DNA from: Chrysoperla carnea
Taxonomy: Eukaryota; Arthropoda; Insecta; Neuroptera; Chrysopidae
Assembly: GCF_905475395.1 (NCBI RefSeq)
Contig: NC_058342.1
Location: 26,446,640 to 26,510,639, forward strand
Direction of reading: 5' to 3'
DNA: 64,000 nucleotides
The translations under genes were made by a program, and so were the position numbers. Below are positions 34,100 to 46,247 of the stretch, piece after piece (within the stretch, counting starts at the first letter, position 1; every line of letters starts with the position of its first letter). The notes below the pieces were generated by a model. It was not told the DNA's origin, did no database searches, and worked only from the letters and a program-made list of their open reading frames with translations.

Positions 34100-34700
34100 T
34101 AATAGATTCTGAAAATTTTTGGGAGGGTTGAACGATTATTTAAATAAATAAATGACTTCAAAAGCAGGCATATTTAACATTGGTTTTTTGCCATTTTGCC
34201 ATTGGTAAAATGGCAGATGGATGATATGTATCCATTTCACCAAAACTAGTCGGTGGAAATTAAAAAAACTATTTAAAGTGAAAACCTTAATAAATTATTG
34301 AAAAAAAAAACCCGCTGTGCCCGACTAATTAACAATGTATGAACACGGTAGTGGGGGCACAAATTTAAAAAAATAATTTTTTCAAATTTTGGCGGTTATA
34401 AATTGATAATATAAGATAAAAAGTAACAATAAAATTTTTTGATATCTGGAGTAATTCTCAAAATATCGAAAATTTTGTTTAATTAATTAGCTTTCAAATT
34501 TTTCGTCTACATTCATATAAGTTATAACAAAATTCATCATCAAAGTTGAAAATAAGGTACAAATCATTTCAAACACACTTACTACCTTAACATAATAGTA
34601 TTTATAATCCGACGCAAAACAACACGCATTTTGGGTCAAATGTTCCGAAAAATGTAAACCTTTCAAAATGGTTTCCAATAGAAATATTTACACAAAAATG
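34100..34700. repeat. Dispersed repeat, family E, copy 1
   Basis: GATTATTTAAATAAATAAAT, then GACTT, GGCATATTTAACATTGGT and CTAATTAACAATGTATGAAC then ACGGTAGTGGGGGCACAAAT match 43.21-43.70 kb in the same orientation. A short third piece is at 49.18-49.27 kb. Confidence 0.8.
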
Positions 34701-34763
34701 AACCTTATGAACCTTACACAGTGTAGTAAAATACACGATTAACGAAATTTTGTCAATGTGTTG

Positions 34764-35474
34764 TTATACCATGTATATGTAAAATATACCAACGTATATA
34801 AAGTATAGTCCCAAGTTTGTAACACTTAAAAATATTGATGCTACCAACAAAATTTTGATATAAGTGTTCATAAAATCATCTAATATGTTCATTCCCCGTT
34901 GTCCGTCTGTCTGTCTGTAAACACGATAACTCAAAATGAAAAAAGATATCAAGCTGAAATTTTTACAGCGTGCTCAGGACGTAAAAAGGTAGGTCGAGTT
35001 TGTAAATGAACTAAATAGCCTCTATTGGATCTTTGGTCCGTACGACCCATCTTGTAAACCGTTAGAAATAGAACAAAAGTTAAAATGTAAAAAATGTTCC
35101 TTATAAAAAATTAAACAACTTTTATTTGAAGCAGTTTTCGCCACTGTTTATTCGTGAGGAAGCAAATTAGGACAAAACATGTCCATTTTCTCATAACTAA
35201 CAATAAAAGATAGAGAGTTGAAAATTTGCAGGTATCTGCAACTAGAGGTCCTGTGAAACATTCTCGCAAAACGAAACAAACTTCTAGAAATACTTTCGAA
35301 AGTTTTCAAAATTTTCGAAAACCAAATAAATGGCAGCCGAAAGGCCGCCATAACTGTATTGGCTTTTTAAACTCTTTTTAATTTGTCAAAAATAATACAA
35401 GCACTGATTTTCAACACTTTCTATCCAAGGTATTTCAACATTTAACTCATTCAATTGTTTGTTTTCACTTGTTA
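34764..35474 (+). mobile_element. HINE element, copy 5, interrupted
   Basis: 34764-35168 covers the 5' two-thirds and 35390-35474 the 3' end (CAACATTTAACTCATTCAAT). The ~220 bases between are unrelated and more complex (CGAAAGGCCGCCATAACTG), so either a later insertion or a replaced segment. Confidence 0.7.
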
Positions 35475-35934
35475 TCCCATGTATATGAAATATACAAAGG
35501 TATACTAAGTTTAGTCCAAAGTTCGTAACGCTTAAAAATATTGATGCTATGAACAAAATTTTGGTATAGGTGTTCATAAAATCACGTAACTAGTCCAATT
35601 CTAGTTGTCTGTCTGTCTGTCTGTCGAAAAAAGTGAGGTAAAGTCCGTAAATGTGCAACATAGGTCAATTGGGTCTTGTAAGCCGTTAGAGATAGAACAA
35701 AAGTTAAGATTTAAAAAATGTTTCTTATAAAAAAGTAAACAACTTTTGTTTTAAACATTTTTTTGCCATCACTGTTTACCCATGAGAGCGCAAATTGTAT
35801 ATAGAATGTATTATATGGGAATATCAGTTATGTATGTGTGACATGTATGAATGTGTAATGTGATCGAGTAATCAACACTGTCTATGCATGGTATTTCAAC
35901 AATTAACTCAGTCAATTATTTGTTTTCACATGTT
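35475..35934 (+). mobile_element. HINE element, copy 6, head-to-tail with copy 5
   Basis: Begins ATCCCATGTATATGAAAT directly after the CACTTGTT end of the previous copy and ends TTTGTTTTCACATG. Internal deletion between the TCTGTCTGTCTGTC tract and AAAAAAGTGAGG. Confidence 0.72.
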
Positions 35935-36753
35935 TTTTGTTTGTTTTCAAAAAGAAAAAAAAAACATGTGACGATCAATTTAGAATCGTATAGTTGAGTG
36001 TTATATAATAAATTATTTTGGAACAGATGACTAATTAAATAATTAACATCGCACTTACAAAACATCGTACATGAAATGCGTGGCATGTACCATACAAAAT
36101 AAATTGATCTTCGAAGCAAATTAAAATTCCTGCAGTCACTTGTGCGAATTAATTAACACTTAATTAAACGGGCAGATGATTCATTCATGATGCCCTTGGA
36201 TCAAAGGTCGTCGAAAGTGGATAACGACCTCTATGAAACGTAAATCGTTTTACTACGCAATTCAATTTTAAATCCTGATCATATTTCAAATAAATTTCAC
36301 TCTGCCAGCTAAAAAAAATTTATTTGATTAAGTGCGTAGCAAGGCGAATTTGAAGATATAGTTCCGTAGCTATCAAAATCGTAATATGCACAGTAAGAAA
36401 TAAGTGGCGTTTATTACAATGCTGGTATGGTATAATAGAGACAGATACTCAAAAAGTATCTGGTAATACTCTATATTATATTGCCGTAAGATCCATAACT
36501 AATTTTGAAATACTATAGAATTATCTAGAATTCTAGACAATTCTAAAAAGAAAAAAACAATATCTTTTTATATTACTCAAACAGAGATAGAAAACATATT
36601 CAAGTAAAATATATGCAATGGATTACGCGTGAATGTTCTAGAATTTGCTAGACTCTACGGTAATAATTGACTGTAACTATATAAACGACGCACATAAACT
36701 TTGGGGTTTCTAAAATTGGAAAATAGTAACTTCAACTCGACAGTATGGTTTAG
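35935..36753. other. AT-rich intergenic DNA, no gene seen
   Basis: No repeat family or coding exon recognised. The minus frame at 35916-36119 starts in the HINE end and is not credible. Confidence 0.45.
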
Positions 36754-36975
36754 CAGGCATGGGCGAGTTATTTTTAGTCGAAGTCACCATTGTTATAACT
36801 TTATTGTGTGTCATAAATTTTATTGCGTGTCTCTTTATCCAAGTCCAATGAGATAGGTAGAAAAAAAATGTTGTATCTCTGTCTTACTCGTATTTTAGGT
36901 TGTCAGTGGTTAGGTTGTTACTGTCTTACTCGTATATTAGGTTAGAAGTCTGTAAGTCACGTTTGCTCATGCATG
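36754..36975. mobile_element. hAT MITE (CAGGCATGGGC family), copy 1, degraded
   Basis: Left end CAGGCATGGGCGAGTTATTT, right end GTTTGCTCATGCATG (expected GCCCATGCCTG). Internal sequence GTCGAAGTCACCATTGTTAT then AACTTTATTGTGTGTC matches the 44.0-kb copy, with an internal deletion. Target duplication is no longer clear. Confidence 0.75.
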
Positions 36976-37851
36976 ATTTAGAGTCCCATACTATATTGTA
37001 GATGTCGTAAAGCTACTTGTTTTTCCCGCTAAGATTTTTGGCACGTTTATCAATACGCATTATTGAATAATGATCCTATTCAGTATATTCAGTATGGGTG
37101 TAAACGCTATGGTTGTTGTCACACTGCTCACCTCTCTATTATTCTTAAGGGGATTCTTTCGCCGCAATGTTAATTAAAAAATTTTAGATTACAAGAAAAA
37201 ATAACTTTAGTGAAGTTTCAATCATACTTTACCTTTTGAGAAAAATTTTTTCAAAAATGTTAAGTTTTGTTGACAGTAAAACCCTACCAACTTTTCTTGA
37301 ATTATACTACCAGTTATCGGCTAGATGGAGTGAAAATTAGTTTTTCGAAATACTGAACTTTTCGTAAAATTTATTGAGAAATAAATAATAAGCTGAAAAA
37401 AGTACTAGCAGGAAAATTTGCTCTTAAGGCACTAAGTAAAATACTTTGATTTAAGATAATATTTTCTTATTATACTTTAATTCTTAAGAAGTCAAATACT
37501 TATTTTATTGAATTAAAGAGACCCTTCCACCGCCAATGTTAATTTAAAACAATATTCACAATTTATTTCCAGCCAGTGAAAGAACTACCTTAATCTAATT
37601 TGTCATTTTAATAAATATTGCTAGTATGTCATTAGTATCAACATTACTGTGTTAAATAGTACTATTCGCCAGAAGTATTGTGGATATTACTAGTCAGTAT
37701 GGGTCTGACACCCATGCTGATATCGACTCATGCGCCCTAAATGTTTCTCATGTTCCGATACTTTTAATAGTAAAATCATTTATGTTTAAAATTTTATAGC
37801 GAATCAAAATCTTCGAAACTATACAGTATAAAATTTTTACAGTGTACCTGG
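36976..37851. other. AT-rich intergenic DNA, no gene seen
   Basis: TTTCGCCGCAATGTTAATTA (about 37158) and CCACCGCCAATGTTAATTTA (about 37526) are related, hinting at another eroded repeat. Confidence 0.4.
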
Positions 37852-38316
37852 CATGGAGGTTATAAAGAAGGAGAACGATCGCTACGTGCTAAAGCATTAG
37901 CGCACCTGTCCCTGAAAATTTGTAGAATTTATAGTTCATTTTTCAGCCACCAGCCGCGCTGTCGTCGGTATGTAGTATCTGCGAAGTTAGCTGTTTATGA
38001 GTACAAGTAGATGAAGTTAGTACCATTCAAATTTATTAAGTAGTATAGATAAATGTATAAAGTAGAATAGATAATTTATAATTTATTCATTAGTAAATAA
38101 TGATAATAATTAATAATAATTTCATTATTTGCTTTTTTTTCCTTTGAATGATATTATATACACGTATATTAAACGTTGATAGATCATTTGAAATTAGCGC
38201 ACAACAGCCCGCTTTTAATGAGACAACTTAGCGATCCCAGCGCCTCACTTATTTTGTCCATATTTTGGGGACAATATTTTCTATAGCGATCGTTCTCCTT
38301 CTTTATAACCTCCATG
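37852..38316. mobile_element. MITE with perfect 33-bp TIRs and 8-bp duplication (P-element-like ends)
   Basis: Left end CATGGAGGTTATAAAGAAGG (then AGAACGATCGCTA) and the right end, its exact reverse complement over 33 bases. Flanks GTACCTGG (37844-37851) and GTACCTAG (38317-38324) match 7 of 8. An 8-bp duplication with CATG ends is seen in P-superfamily elements; hAT elements also duplicate 8 bp but normally end in CAG. 465 bp, non-coding interior. Confidence 0.85.
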
Positions 38317-39075
38317 GTACCTAGGGCCTCTGACAGGAGTCATTTTAATCTCAATTTTTTTTTTAATATCAAAATAATTAAAACGAAACATATTTTTTGG
38401 GACTTATTAAAAGGGTTCTTTGTTTGACTAAGGAACCATAAAAATGAGGAGACTGTTTTGTACAGGGTGTCTGCAAACAATAAATATTTTGTGAATTTTA
38501 TTTACATAAAGAGGTTAAAAACCCCTATGTTGAGTAATTATATTTTTTATCTTGTAAATGTATTACAACATTTGAATGTGTCTTAACATCCTGTACTCAC
38601 TGTGTAAAATGTGTCTTAGGTCAGCAATTTAATATGATTCCATGTAAACATAAAAAAAAAAATACAGAATTATCCGGATGTATGATGAAAATAATGTCAG
38701 CGAAATATCAAGGAATAATTCTTTTTTTTTATTATTTTTTTAATTCTATTTATTGTGTTACAAAATCTATTTTACAAAAAAAAAAATGACATTAATTACA
38801 AGGTCACATTGTTTTGCAAAATTAATTACGACTAACTTTGACCTAATCTGTTTCAAATAATCACTTGACGAACGCATTAGAAAATTTCAACGCACAGTCA
38901 AAATGTATTGTAAAGGGTTGTACAATTATAGTCTAAGAGCTGAGTGGCTTTTTTGAGTACATATTTGAGGCACATTGAAAATATTAAAGTTGATAACTTG
39001 CGAATATGTGGATGGTGAAATTAACAACCTGGCTGAAAGGTTTGGGGGGAGGGGTCGTTAGTGAACAATGAAGTT
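38317..39075. other. AT-rich intergenic DNA, no gene seen
   Basis: Homopolymers near 38.65 and 38.73 kb. No gene or repeat recognised. Confidence 0.45.
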
Positions 39076-39360
39076 TTTAATTTGAAATTTTTCTTATGTA
39101 AAAAATGTTCTTGAGGCACTTCGAAATCTAAACCATTTTAATGTCTAATATTCAACCATAGGAAATATCATTGCCTGGTATGATTTGGTGGGGCTAAAAA
39201 ATCCCGGCAGGTGATTTTAATTTGCAATTATTCCTATGCCAAAAATGTTCTCGATTCACTTTGAAATCTATACCATTTTAAAGCCTAATATTCAATCAAA
39301 TGAAATATCATCGCCTGGCATGATTTGGTGGGGGCTAAAATAGCCTGGCAGGTGATTTTA
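39076..39360. repeat. Tandem duplication, 140-bp unit, two copies
   Basis: TTTAATTTG(A/C)AATT, then ATGTTCT.GA, ACTT.GAAATCTA.ACCATTTTAA, ATATCATCGCCTGGCATGAT, TTGGTGGGG and GGCAGGTGATTTTA each occur twice, 140 bases apart (39076 and 39216). Confidence 0.85.
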
Positions 39361-39983
39361 TTTTAGTCACATATAATTCCTATATCTGATATCAGCCCCT
39401 GAATCAATTCGAACAGTTTGTTATAAGGACAAATTTTGGCGCTTAAATTGCCCAATAAAAAATAATAAAAATAAATCAATTAACAAAAAAATTTAACGAA
39501 TTGTTGTTTTTAAAATTATTATATCAATTCATAAATTCGATTGACCATGCAGGTATCATTGACAATAAATGGTCCGGTATAGAGAAAACATATTCATTTC
39601 ATATAATATGAGCAGAATATCGATATATTTAATCAAGGGAATAGTAATGGGCGATGTTAAGAAACTAAATCGATGTCGAAATAATCGATTATGTCAATTA
39701 TTCGAAAGACATGCTTACTCTCGATGATTAATTAAATAAGACCAATAAAATTTAAATTCAATTCACAAAAAAAACGTTAGTAACAAAATTATTTTATTTA
39801 AGGAAAATATTGAAAACAGCGCGCTGTCATTTTGAACTCTTTCTGCATATAAATAGGTTTTATTACCATAGGCGTCCCTAGGATCAAATTATTCAGGGGG
39901 CACTTATCGTAGAAAAAATGAATAGTTAATTAAAAAAAAAAAAAGTTGTACTTACATAAACACGATAAAAATTTTATTATAAA

Positions 39984-40527
39984 TTTTTATACCATGCATA
40001 GGTATATGTAATATGCAAGGTATACTAAGTTTAGTCCCAAGTTTATAACGCTTAAAAATATTGATGCTACCAACAAAATTTTGGTATAGGTATACATAAA
40101 ATCACCTAGTTAGTCCATTTCCGGTTGTGCGTCCGTCCGTCCGTCCGTCTGTGGGCACGATAACTCAAAAACGAAAAAAGATATCAAGCTGAAATTTTTA
40201 CAGCGTACTCAGGGCGTAAAAAGTGAGGTCTATTTCGTAAATGAGCAACATAGGTCAATTGAGTATTAACCCATCTTGTAAACCGTTAAATGTAAAAAAT
40301 GTTCCTTATCAAAAAATAAACAACTTTTGCTTGAAACATTTTTTCGTACACATCACTGTTTACCCGTGAGGGCGCCAATTAGGCGGAGATTTTATAGTAT
40401 GTACCATACTTGAATATCAGTTATGTATGTGTCACATGTATGTATGTGTTATGTGATAAAGAAATCAACACTGACTATGCATGGTATTTCAACAATTAAT
40501 TCAGTCAATTGTTTGTTTTCACTTGTT
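39984..40527 (+). mobile_element. HINE element, copy 7 (full length)
   Basis: TTTATACCATGCATAGGTAT to CAATTGTTTGTTTTCACTTG; all internal blocks present, with (TCCG)4 in the tract at about 40132-40148. Confidence 0.77.
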
Positions 40528-41009
40528 TTCGATTATTTTTAATAGTAAATATAAAATAATTGATTCATCGAATTTTAAAAACATCGAGTACTTTTTTTAC
40601 AGGATGCGTTTGAAACGGTATCCTAAAAGAATGATGTGACAAAAAATATGTATCATATGTAAATGAACAAAGAAAAAACGACGCAATAAGATTATGTACG
40701 CCTATCGCCTAGTTGATACTTGATTAATTCACGAAGATGTCTGGACCGTTTCTGCTTATTAAATTGAATATCGTTTACATATTTTTATTTCCTACTAAAT
40801 AGTGTACAAATTGTGGAATAAAGTATTGTCCTACAAACGACCATATTTTTGATGTAACGTGTTCGTAAAATCACATGCACGCAACGCTACAATGATATCT
40901 TAATTTTATCCAACAGTAAGAGGAATATTAAGGAAATTTTGTAGATAAGGATTATTTTTTCAGGTTAAGGTAACCAGAATTTAGGTTAAACTTGAGGAAG
41001 GGCAGCCCA

Positions 41010-41043
41010 AAGCTGGACTGCTCAACATTGGGCAGTCCAGCTT
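41010..41043. repeat. Small perfect hairpin
   Basis: AAGCTGGACTGC and GCAGTCCAGCTT (12-bp arms) around a 10-base loop TCAACATTGG. Confidence 0.8.
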
Positions 41044-41387
41044 AGGTATGCTATTGCTTACCTGATCCTTAACTAATGAGCCAATCCTTTGATTGGCAGT
41101 TTTTTTTGCCTGAGTTTCGTCTAAGACCAATTCTTTTAATAGTCAATTTTTAGTCAATCTTTGATCAAGAGTAATAAATCAAGATTTTATTTGATAACCG
41201 ATGCCCAAACCTCAAATAGTAGTTTTGACAATTTTTTCCCATGCCTTGACTAAAGATAATAAAAAAGGTCCGGTGATACAGACCTGTGTAAAAATCAGGC
41301 ATTCGATGTTAAATCAAGATTGGACCAATCTTGAACAATATCGTGACGCATGCCTTAACACAGAGGCCACCCACTTCATTATTTGTT

Positions 41388-41605
41388 AATCTTTATTTAT
41401 TCCATTGCAAACATATTTACAATTACATTTTTGATATGGGTGGAGTCGGTTACTTCGTTCTTATCCAAGCGACGATAATGTGATCAATTCTGCACTCCCA
41501 TTAATTATAAATTGTTCACAATGCCGCTGCCTGGATTCGAACCCGCAACCTAAGTCTATATAGTCCAACGTTCTTAAACTAGCGCCTCAGACTGCTCGGC
41601 CATTT
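41388..41605 (-). mobile_element. SINE with tRNA-Leu-like (long variable arm) head
   Basis: On the minus strand a tRNA-like module starts near 41603: box A TGGCCGAGCAGTCTGAGGCG, a long middle and box B GGTTCGAATCC about 55 bases on, a spacing typical of Leu/Ser-type tRNAs. A ~120-bp unrelated body and an A-rich tail end near 41390. This is a different family from the TTAGG-tailed SINE. No CCA-compatible acceptor stem was found, so not a functional tRNA gene. Confidence 0.75.
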
Positions 41606-43149
41606 ACTATTTCCGATTCTCGACTACTTCCCTATGTAACAAAATCCTAAGAGAGTATCTATAAACCACGTGGCCTGATAAAAAGTGGGAGGGTATTAGT
41701 TCAAAAGATACGCTGAGCTACGTCAGATTTCAAACATTTATTTTTATGAACGCCATATTGTTACAATGCCTTAATGCCAATGCTTCAGAAAATACCTACA
41801 AAATGTCTTGATAATCACATAATCAAAGAATCACAGTAAAGGCCACCTTAGACTACATGAAAGGAGGTTCCAAAGAGGCTGGAATTGAGCCACGTAGTTT
41901 ATGGACGCTCCTGACGATGCTTAATAGAATACGGATCTTGTATTTCAAGCTATTTAACCCGAAATTTAGGTCATTACTGATGTTTTATAAAGCGTAGGAA
42001 TTGAAAGTTAATGTGACTGTAGTCGACTTTTGATCGGAATTATGAAAACAGTCGTCTAGAATTCGAGAGATCTTCACCAATAATGTGTCTTTTGTACAAA
42101 TAACTCGAATCCGTACCTTTGCAGTCCCAAACATAAAATTTTTTGCACTTTAGACCGCTTTCAAATTTAATTGGCTCGTAGTAAATAAAGCTTTATGTTA
42201 TAATAAAACAAACGAAATTAAAATTGTAAGTAATTGTAAATTTTCTGCTGATTAAAAAATTTTCAACAAAAATTCCGTCTTGATAAAAAAAATAAATAAA
42301 TTTTGCTTATAAAAAATCACGTGATTGCATTGTTTTAGCGCGCTAATTCAAAACTATTAATTTTGCTACATCAATGAAAAAAAAAAAAAAATAGAATTGA
42401 TATACTTAAAATGATCAAAATTTTATTCTGTCTCGTCCTAAAGGGCCTCTCAATTATTTATGAATTTCAAGAAATGTGTGACTATATAAAGGCAGGTGAA
42501 TCGTATTAATCGCATTATTTTGAATTATTTTACAAAACAAATTAGTTTGCGTCTAAACATTCAATTTTTTTTCGCTCTTAAAATCCACATTTTTTTTTTG
42601 TATTTAGTGTTATTTTTCCGGAAAGTGTTTTCTAAGTAAAATTAGTTTTCTATCTTTAAACAAGGTAAATTTTTCACAAATTTTCAATTAGTGACGTATA
42701 TAATTAAGTCTAGTTTCCTAAACACACTTTATAGTAAAGTTTCTCAAAATTTTTGAAAAATTCAAACAAAGGTTGTCAACAAACATTTTAAAATCTCTGA
42801 AGATTTATTAGATTGAGGCTCGGAATCATTTTTTCGAGTCAAGTAATAAAAGATCGAAAATTTCAACGACAATGCTATTTTTACAAAGTGTTTAAACAAT
42901 TAACACTGTTAATTATTATGCTTATTAAATAAATAATAATAAATGTCTTTTATTAAGAACCAAAGCTCATTAATTTAGAACAAAATTATTAATTCTATAT
43001 CCGATTAAGAGTGATCTGACAGCTGTGAATCAAAATTTGAGAAACGGTGCTTTTTAGAGTCTTTTGGAATGAATTTTCATATAATTAGGGGAGAGTAGCC
43101 ACAATTGTACCCCTTTTGGATAAAAATTTTGAAATTTTCGATAAAAAGG
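41606..43149. other. AT-rich intergenic DNA, no gene seen
   Basis: 41.65-42.0 kb is less AT-rich and contains ACGTGGCCTGATAAAAAGTG and an approximate inverse (CCACGTAGTTTATGGACGC) near 41.90 kb, so probably an eroded element. No coding exon. Confidence 0.4.
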
Positions 43150-43720
43150 CTTGATTTTTTTTTTTATATAAAGTTGAACTTAGTCTAAATCAATTCTGAA
43201 AATTGGAGGGATGCCCGATTATTTAAATAAATAAATGACTTAAAAAGTAGGCATATTTAATATTGGTCTTATGGGAAAACGGTAGATGGATTATATGTTT
43301 CCATAAATTTCTCGAAATCTAGTCGGTGGAAATTAAAACTATTTAAATTAAATTTTAAACCTTAATAAATTATTTAATACAAAAAAAAAAAAAAAAATCA
43401 GTTGTGCTCCACTAATTAAGGATGTATGAGCACGGTAGTGGGGACACAAATTTAAAAAAATAATTTTTTTTAATTTTGATGGTGAATTATGTTATAACTT
43501 TCGAAGAAATTTCGATATCTATCTTTTCAAAATATCGAAAATTTTGTTTCATTATTTATCTTTCAATATTTCGAAAACAAAGGCAGATATCGAAAAAATG
43601 TTATTGTTATTTTTAAAAAAGTTATAACAATATTTATCATCAAAGTTTAAAAAAAAAATTATTTCAATCTAAACTTGCCTTGGCGCTCGTACTACCTTAA
43701 CGAAACAATAATTGTCTAAT
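43150..43720. repeat. Dispersed repeat, family E, copy 2
   Basis: Same blocks as 34.1-34.7 kb in the same order, including CTAGTCGGTGGAAATTAAA and GTATGAGCACGGTAGTGGGG. Contains a 19-base A-run. Confidence 0.8.
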
Positions 43721-44044
43721 TTTTATTTTTGGGGAGTATAAAAAATTAATTAATTTTTTTAATTCCTGTAATGTACAAATCACCTTAAATAGATGTTGTA
43801 AGTCACCTGCACTATTAAAAATTTTATTAATGAAATAATTCAATAAAAATTTTAAGAATGAATATAAAAAACCGTCTACGTTTTTTTTTTTGTATGAAAA
43901 AGTTGTTTAAACAGTTAATCCGATTATTATTCACTAATAATTTAGTCTGAACTATTTTTTTTTTTGTAATGTTATCAAGATTTTTTATTGATTGGAAATT
44001 ATATTAAATTGTAGTAATAAAATTAATTTTTATACCCTGTATAT

Positions 44045-44310
44045 CAGGCATGGGCGAATTATTTTAAGTCGAAGTCACCATTGTTATAACTTTATTGTGT
44101 GTCTCTTTATCCAATACGCATTGCTCATAGAGGAGGAAGCGAGACGAATATACGATTCTTCTACCTATCTCAGTTTCTCTAATAGTAATGACATAGGTAG
44201 AAAAAAATGTTGTCTCTCTGTCTTACTCGTATTTTAGGTGGCCACTGTCTTATTCGTATGTTCAGTTAGGAGTCCGAGGGACTTCTATAAGCCACGTTTG
44301 CCCATGCCTG
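44045..44310. mobile_element. hAT MITE (CAGGCATGGGC family), copy 2, intact with perfect 8-bp TSD
   Basis: CAGGCATGGGCGAA at the left and TTGCCCATGCCTG at the right, flanked by CTGTATAT on both sides (44037-44044 and 44311-44318). 266 bp. The 81-codon frame at 43992-44237 crosses its left boundary and is not a gene. Confidence 0.92.
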
Positions 44311-44861
44311 CTGTATATACAGTGTGTTGAATTTAAGATGAAGACACCCTCATATTTTTTATTATATCGATTTGAAATTTTGTCATACATGGTGATGGTT
44401 TTTTTAAGATACTTATCCGAAGTCTGAACTTTAAACTCAACTTACTACAAATTGACAAATAGGACCGATTTCTAGTATTTTGCGTAGCTTCAGAGATTAT
44501 TAGAGATACCGATTTTTCTATGCCAAAATTCGCATTTTTAATTATTTTATTACTTTGGTCTCAAATGAGGCTATGGAATGTAAAAACTGAACGAATTGAT
44601 AATTTAATTGTATTATGTATTTAAATATTTCAATAAGCATGTAATAATTTTGAGTAAAGACGAAAATAATGCAAATTTAAAACTTTTTCCAATAAATTTT
44701 TCATGTCTCTTCATGTCTGATCCTAAACAAAATATTAAGAATTGGCCCTATTTGTCAATTTGTAGAAGGCTGAGTTTACAATTTAGATTTCGGTATCTTA
44801 AAAAATGTGACTCGATTTTCTCATAAACAACGAAAATATACGGGTGTCTTTATCATAAATA

Positions 44862-45300
44862 CGTCTCTCTGTATATGAAATATATATCAAGATATACTTA
44901 GTTAAGCCCAGAGTTTGTAAATATTGATGGTACGAACAAATTTTTGATATGGGTGTTCATAAAATTATCTTATTAGTCCATTTCCGTCCATTTGTCGGTT
45001 TGTCTTGACACGATAACTAATAAATGAAAAGAGATATCAAGCTGAAATTTGTATAGCAAGAACAAATTGATCTATGTTGCACATTTACAAACTCTGCTCA
45101 CTTTTTACGTCCAGAGTACGATAAAAAAATTTTGGCTTGATATCTTTTTTCATTTTTGTGTAAGCGTGCTCACGGACACAACCCGAAATGGACTAATTAT
45201 ATTATTTATGAATATTTATACAAAAATTTTGTTCGTATCAAATTTTTAAGCGTTACACACTCGGGACTAAACTTAGTGTATCTTGATTGATTTTTCTTAT
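44862..45300. mobile_element. Two truncated HINE copies in inverted arrangement
   Basis: 44862-45060 is a plus-strand 5' part (GTATATGAAATATATATCAA ... GATATCAAGCTGAAATTT). 45055-45300 is a minus-strand part (TTGATCTATGTTGCACATTT ... ACACTCGGGACTAAACTTAG). They meet at their TGAAATTT/AGCAAGAAC regions. A 3' HINE scrap lies at 45335-45375. Confidence 0.65.
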
Positions 45301-45504
45301 AAACAGGATATAGTAATGTAAGCACTGAAATTCAATACTTTTTGTATAAGGTATTTCTACAATTAATTCAGTCAACTGTATTTAAATTGAAGTTGAAATT
45401 ATTAAATTAATCAATAAATATTATTGTATAATTTGTGCATTGTCAAATTTAATAATATTCAATTTATTATTTGAAATTATGGATATTCTAGAAATTTTTA
45501 ATTA

Positions 45505-45990
45505 AACAAGTGAAAACAAACAATTGACTGAGTTAATTGTTGAAATACCATGCATAAATAGTGTTGATTACTCTATCACATTGCATATACATATACAATT
45601 TATATAATACATACTATACAATTTACGCCTAATTTGCGCCCTCACGGGTAAACAGTGATGTTTACGAAAAAATGTTTCAAACAAAAGTTGTTTCTTTTTT
45701 GATAAGGAACATTTTTTACTTTTAAACTTTTGTTCTATCTCTAACGGTTTACAAGATGGGTCATACGGACGCATAGGTCAAGACCCAATTGACCTATGTT
45801 GCTCATTTACGAACTCGACCTCACTTTTTACGTCCTGAGTATGCTGTAAAAATTTCAGCTTGATATCTTCTTTCGTTTTTGAGTTATCGTGTCCACAGAC
45901 GGACGGACGGACATCACTACTTTTAAGCGTTACAAACTTGGGACGAAACTTAGTATACCTTGCATATTACATATATGCATGGTATAAAAA
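45505..45990 (-). mobile_element. HINE element, copy 8
   Basis: AACAAGTGAAAACAAACAAT to GCATGGTATAAAA, with an internal deletion next to the GACGGACGGACGGAC tract. Confidence 0.75.
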
Positions 45991-46247
45991 TTGAAAAAAA
46001 TAGTAGTATACTTTGTTTTGTCTTGTGTAAGAGAAGAGGGGGGTATGAAATATATTTATTATATATTTCTCTGTCATAATTGAAATAGAATCAATAGACT
46101 TTGGACAATTCATATACCGAAAGCCCGACCTACTCAATTTTCATCGTGTACTAGAAATACCTCTTACACTAGGATACAAGGTGCTATATAATCGCGCTAC
46201 ATCCATTGTTCTATTTGATGAAATCAATTTCATACAATATTTTTAAT

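Noticed and set aside
43992..44237. 81-codon plus-strand open frame
   Set aside because: Crosses the boundary of the hAT MITE at 44045, so half of it is transposon sequence.
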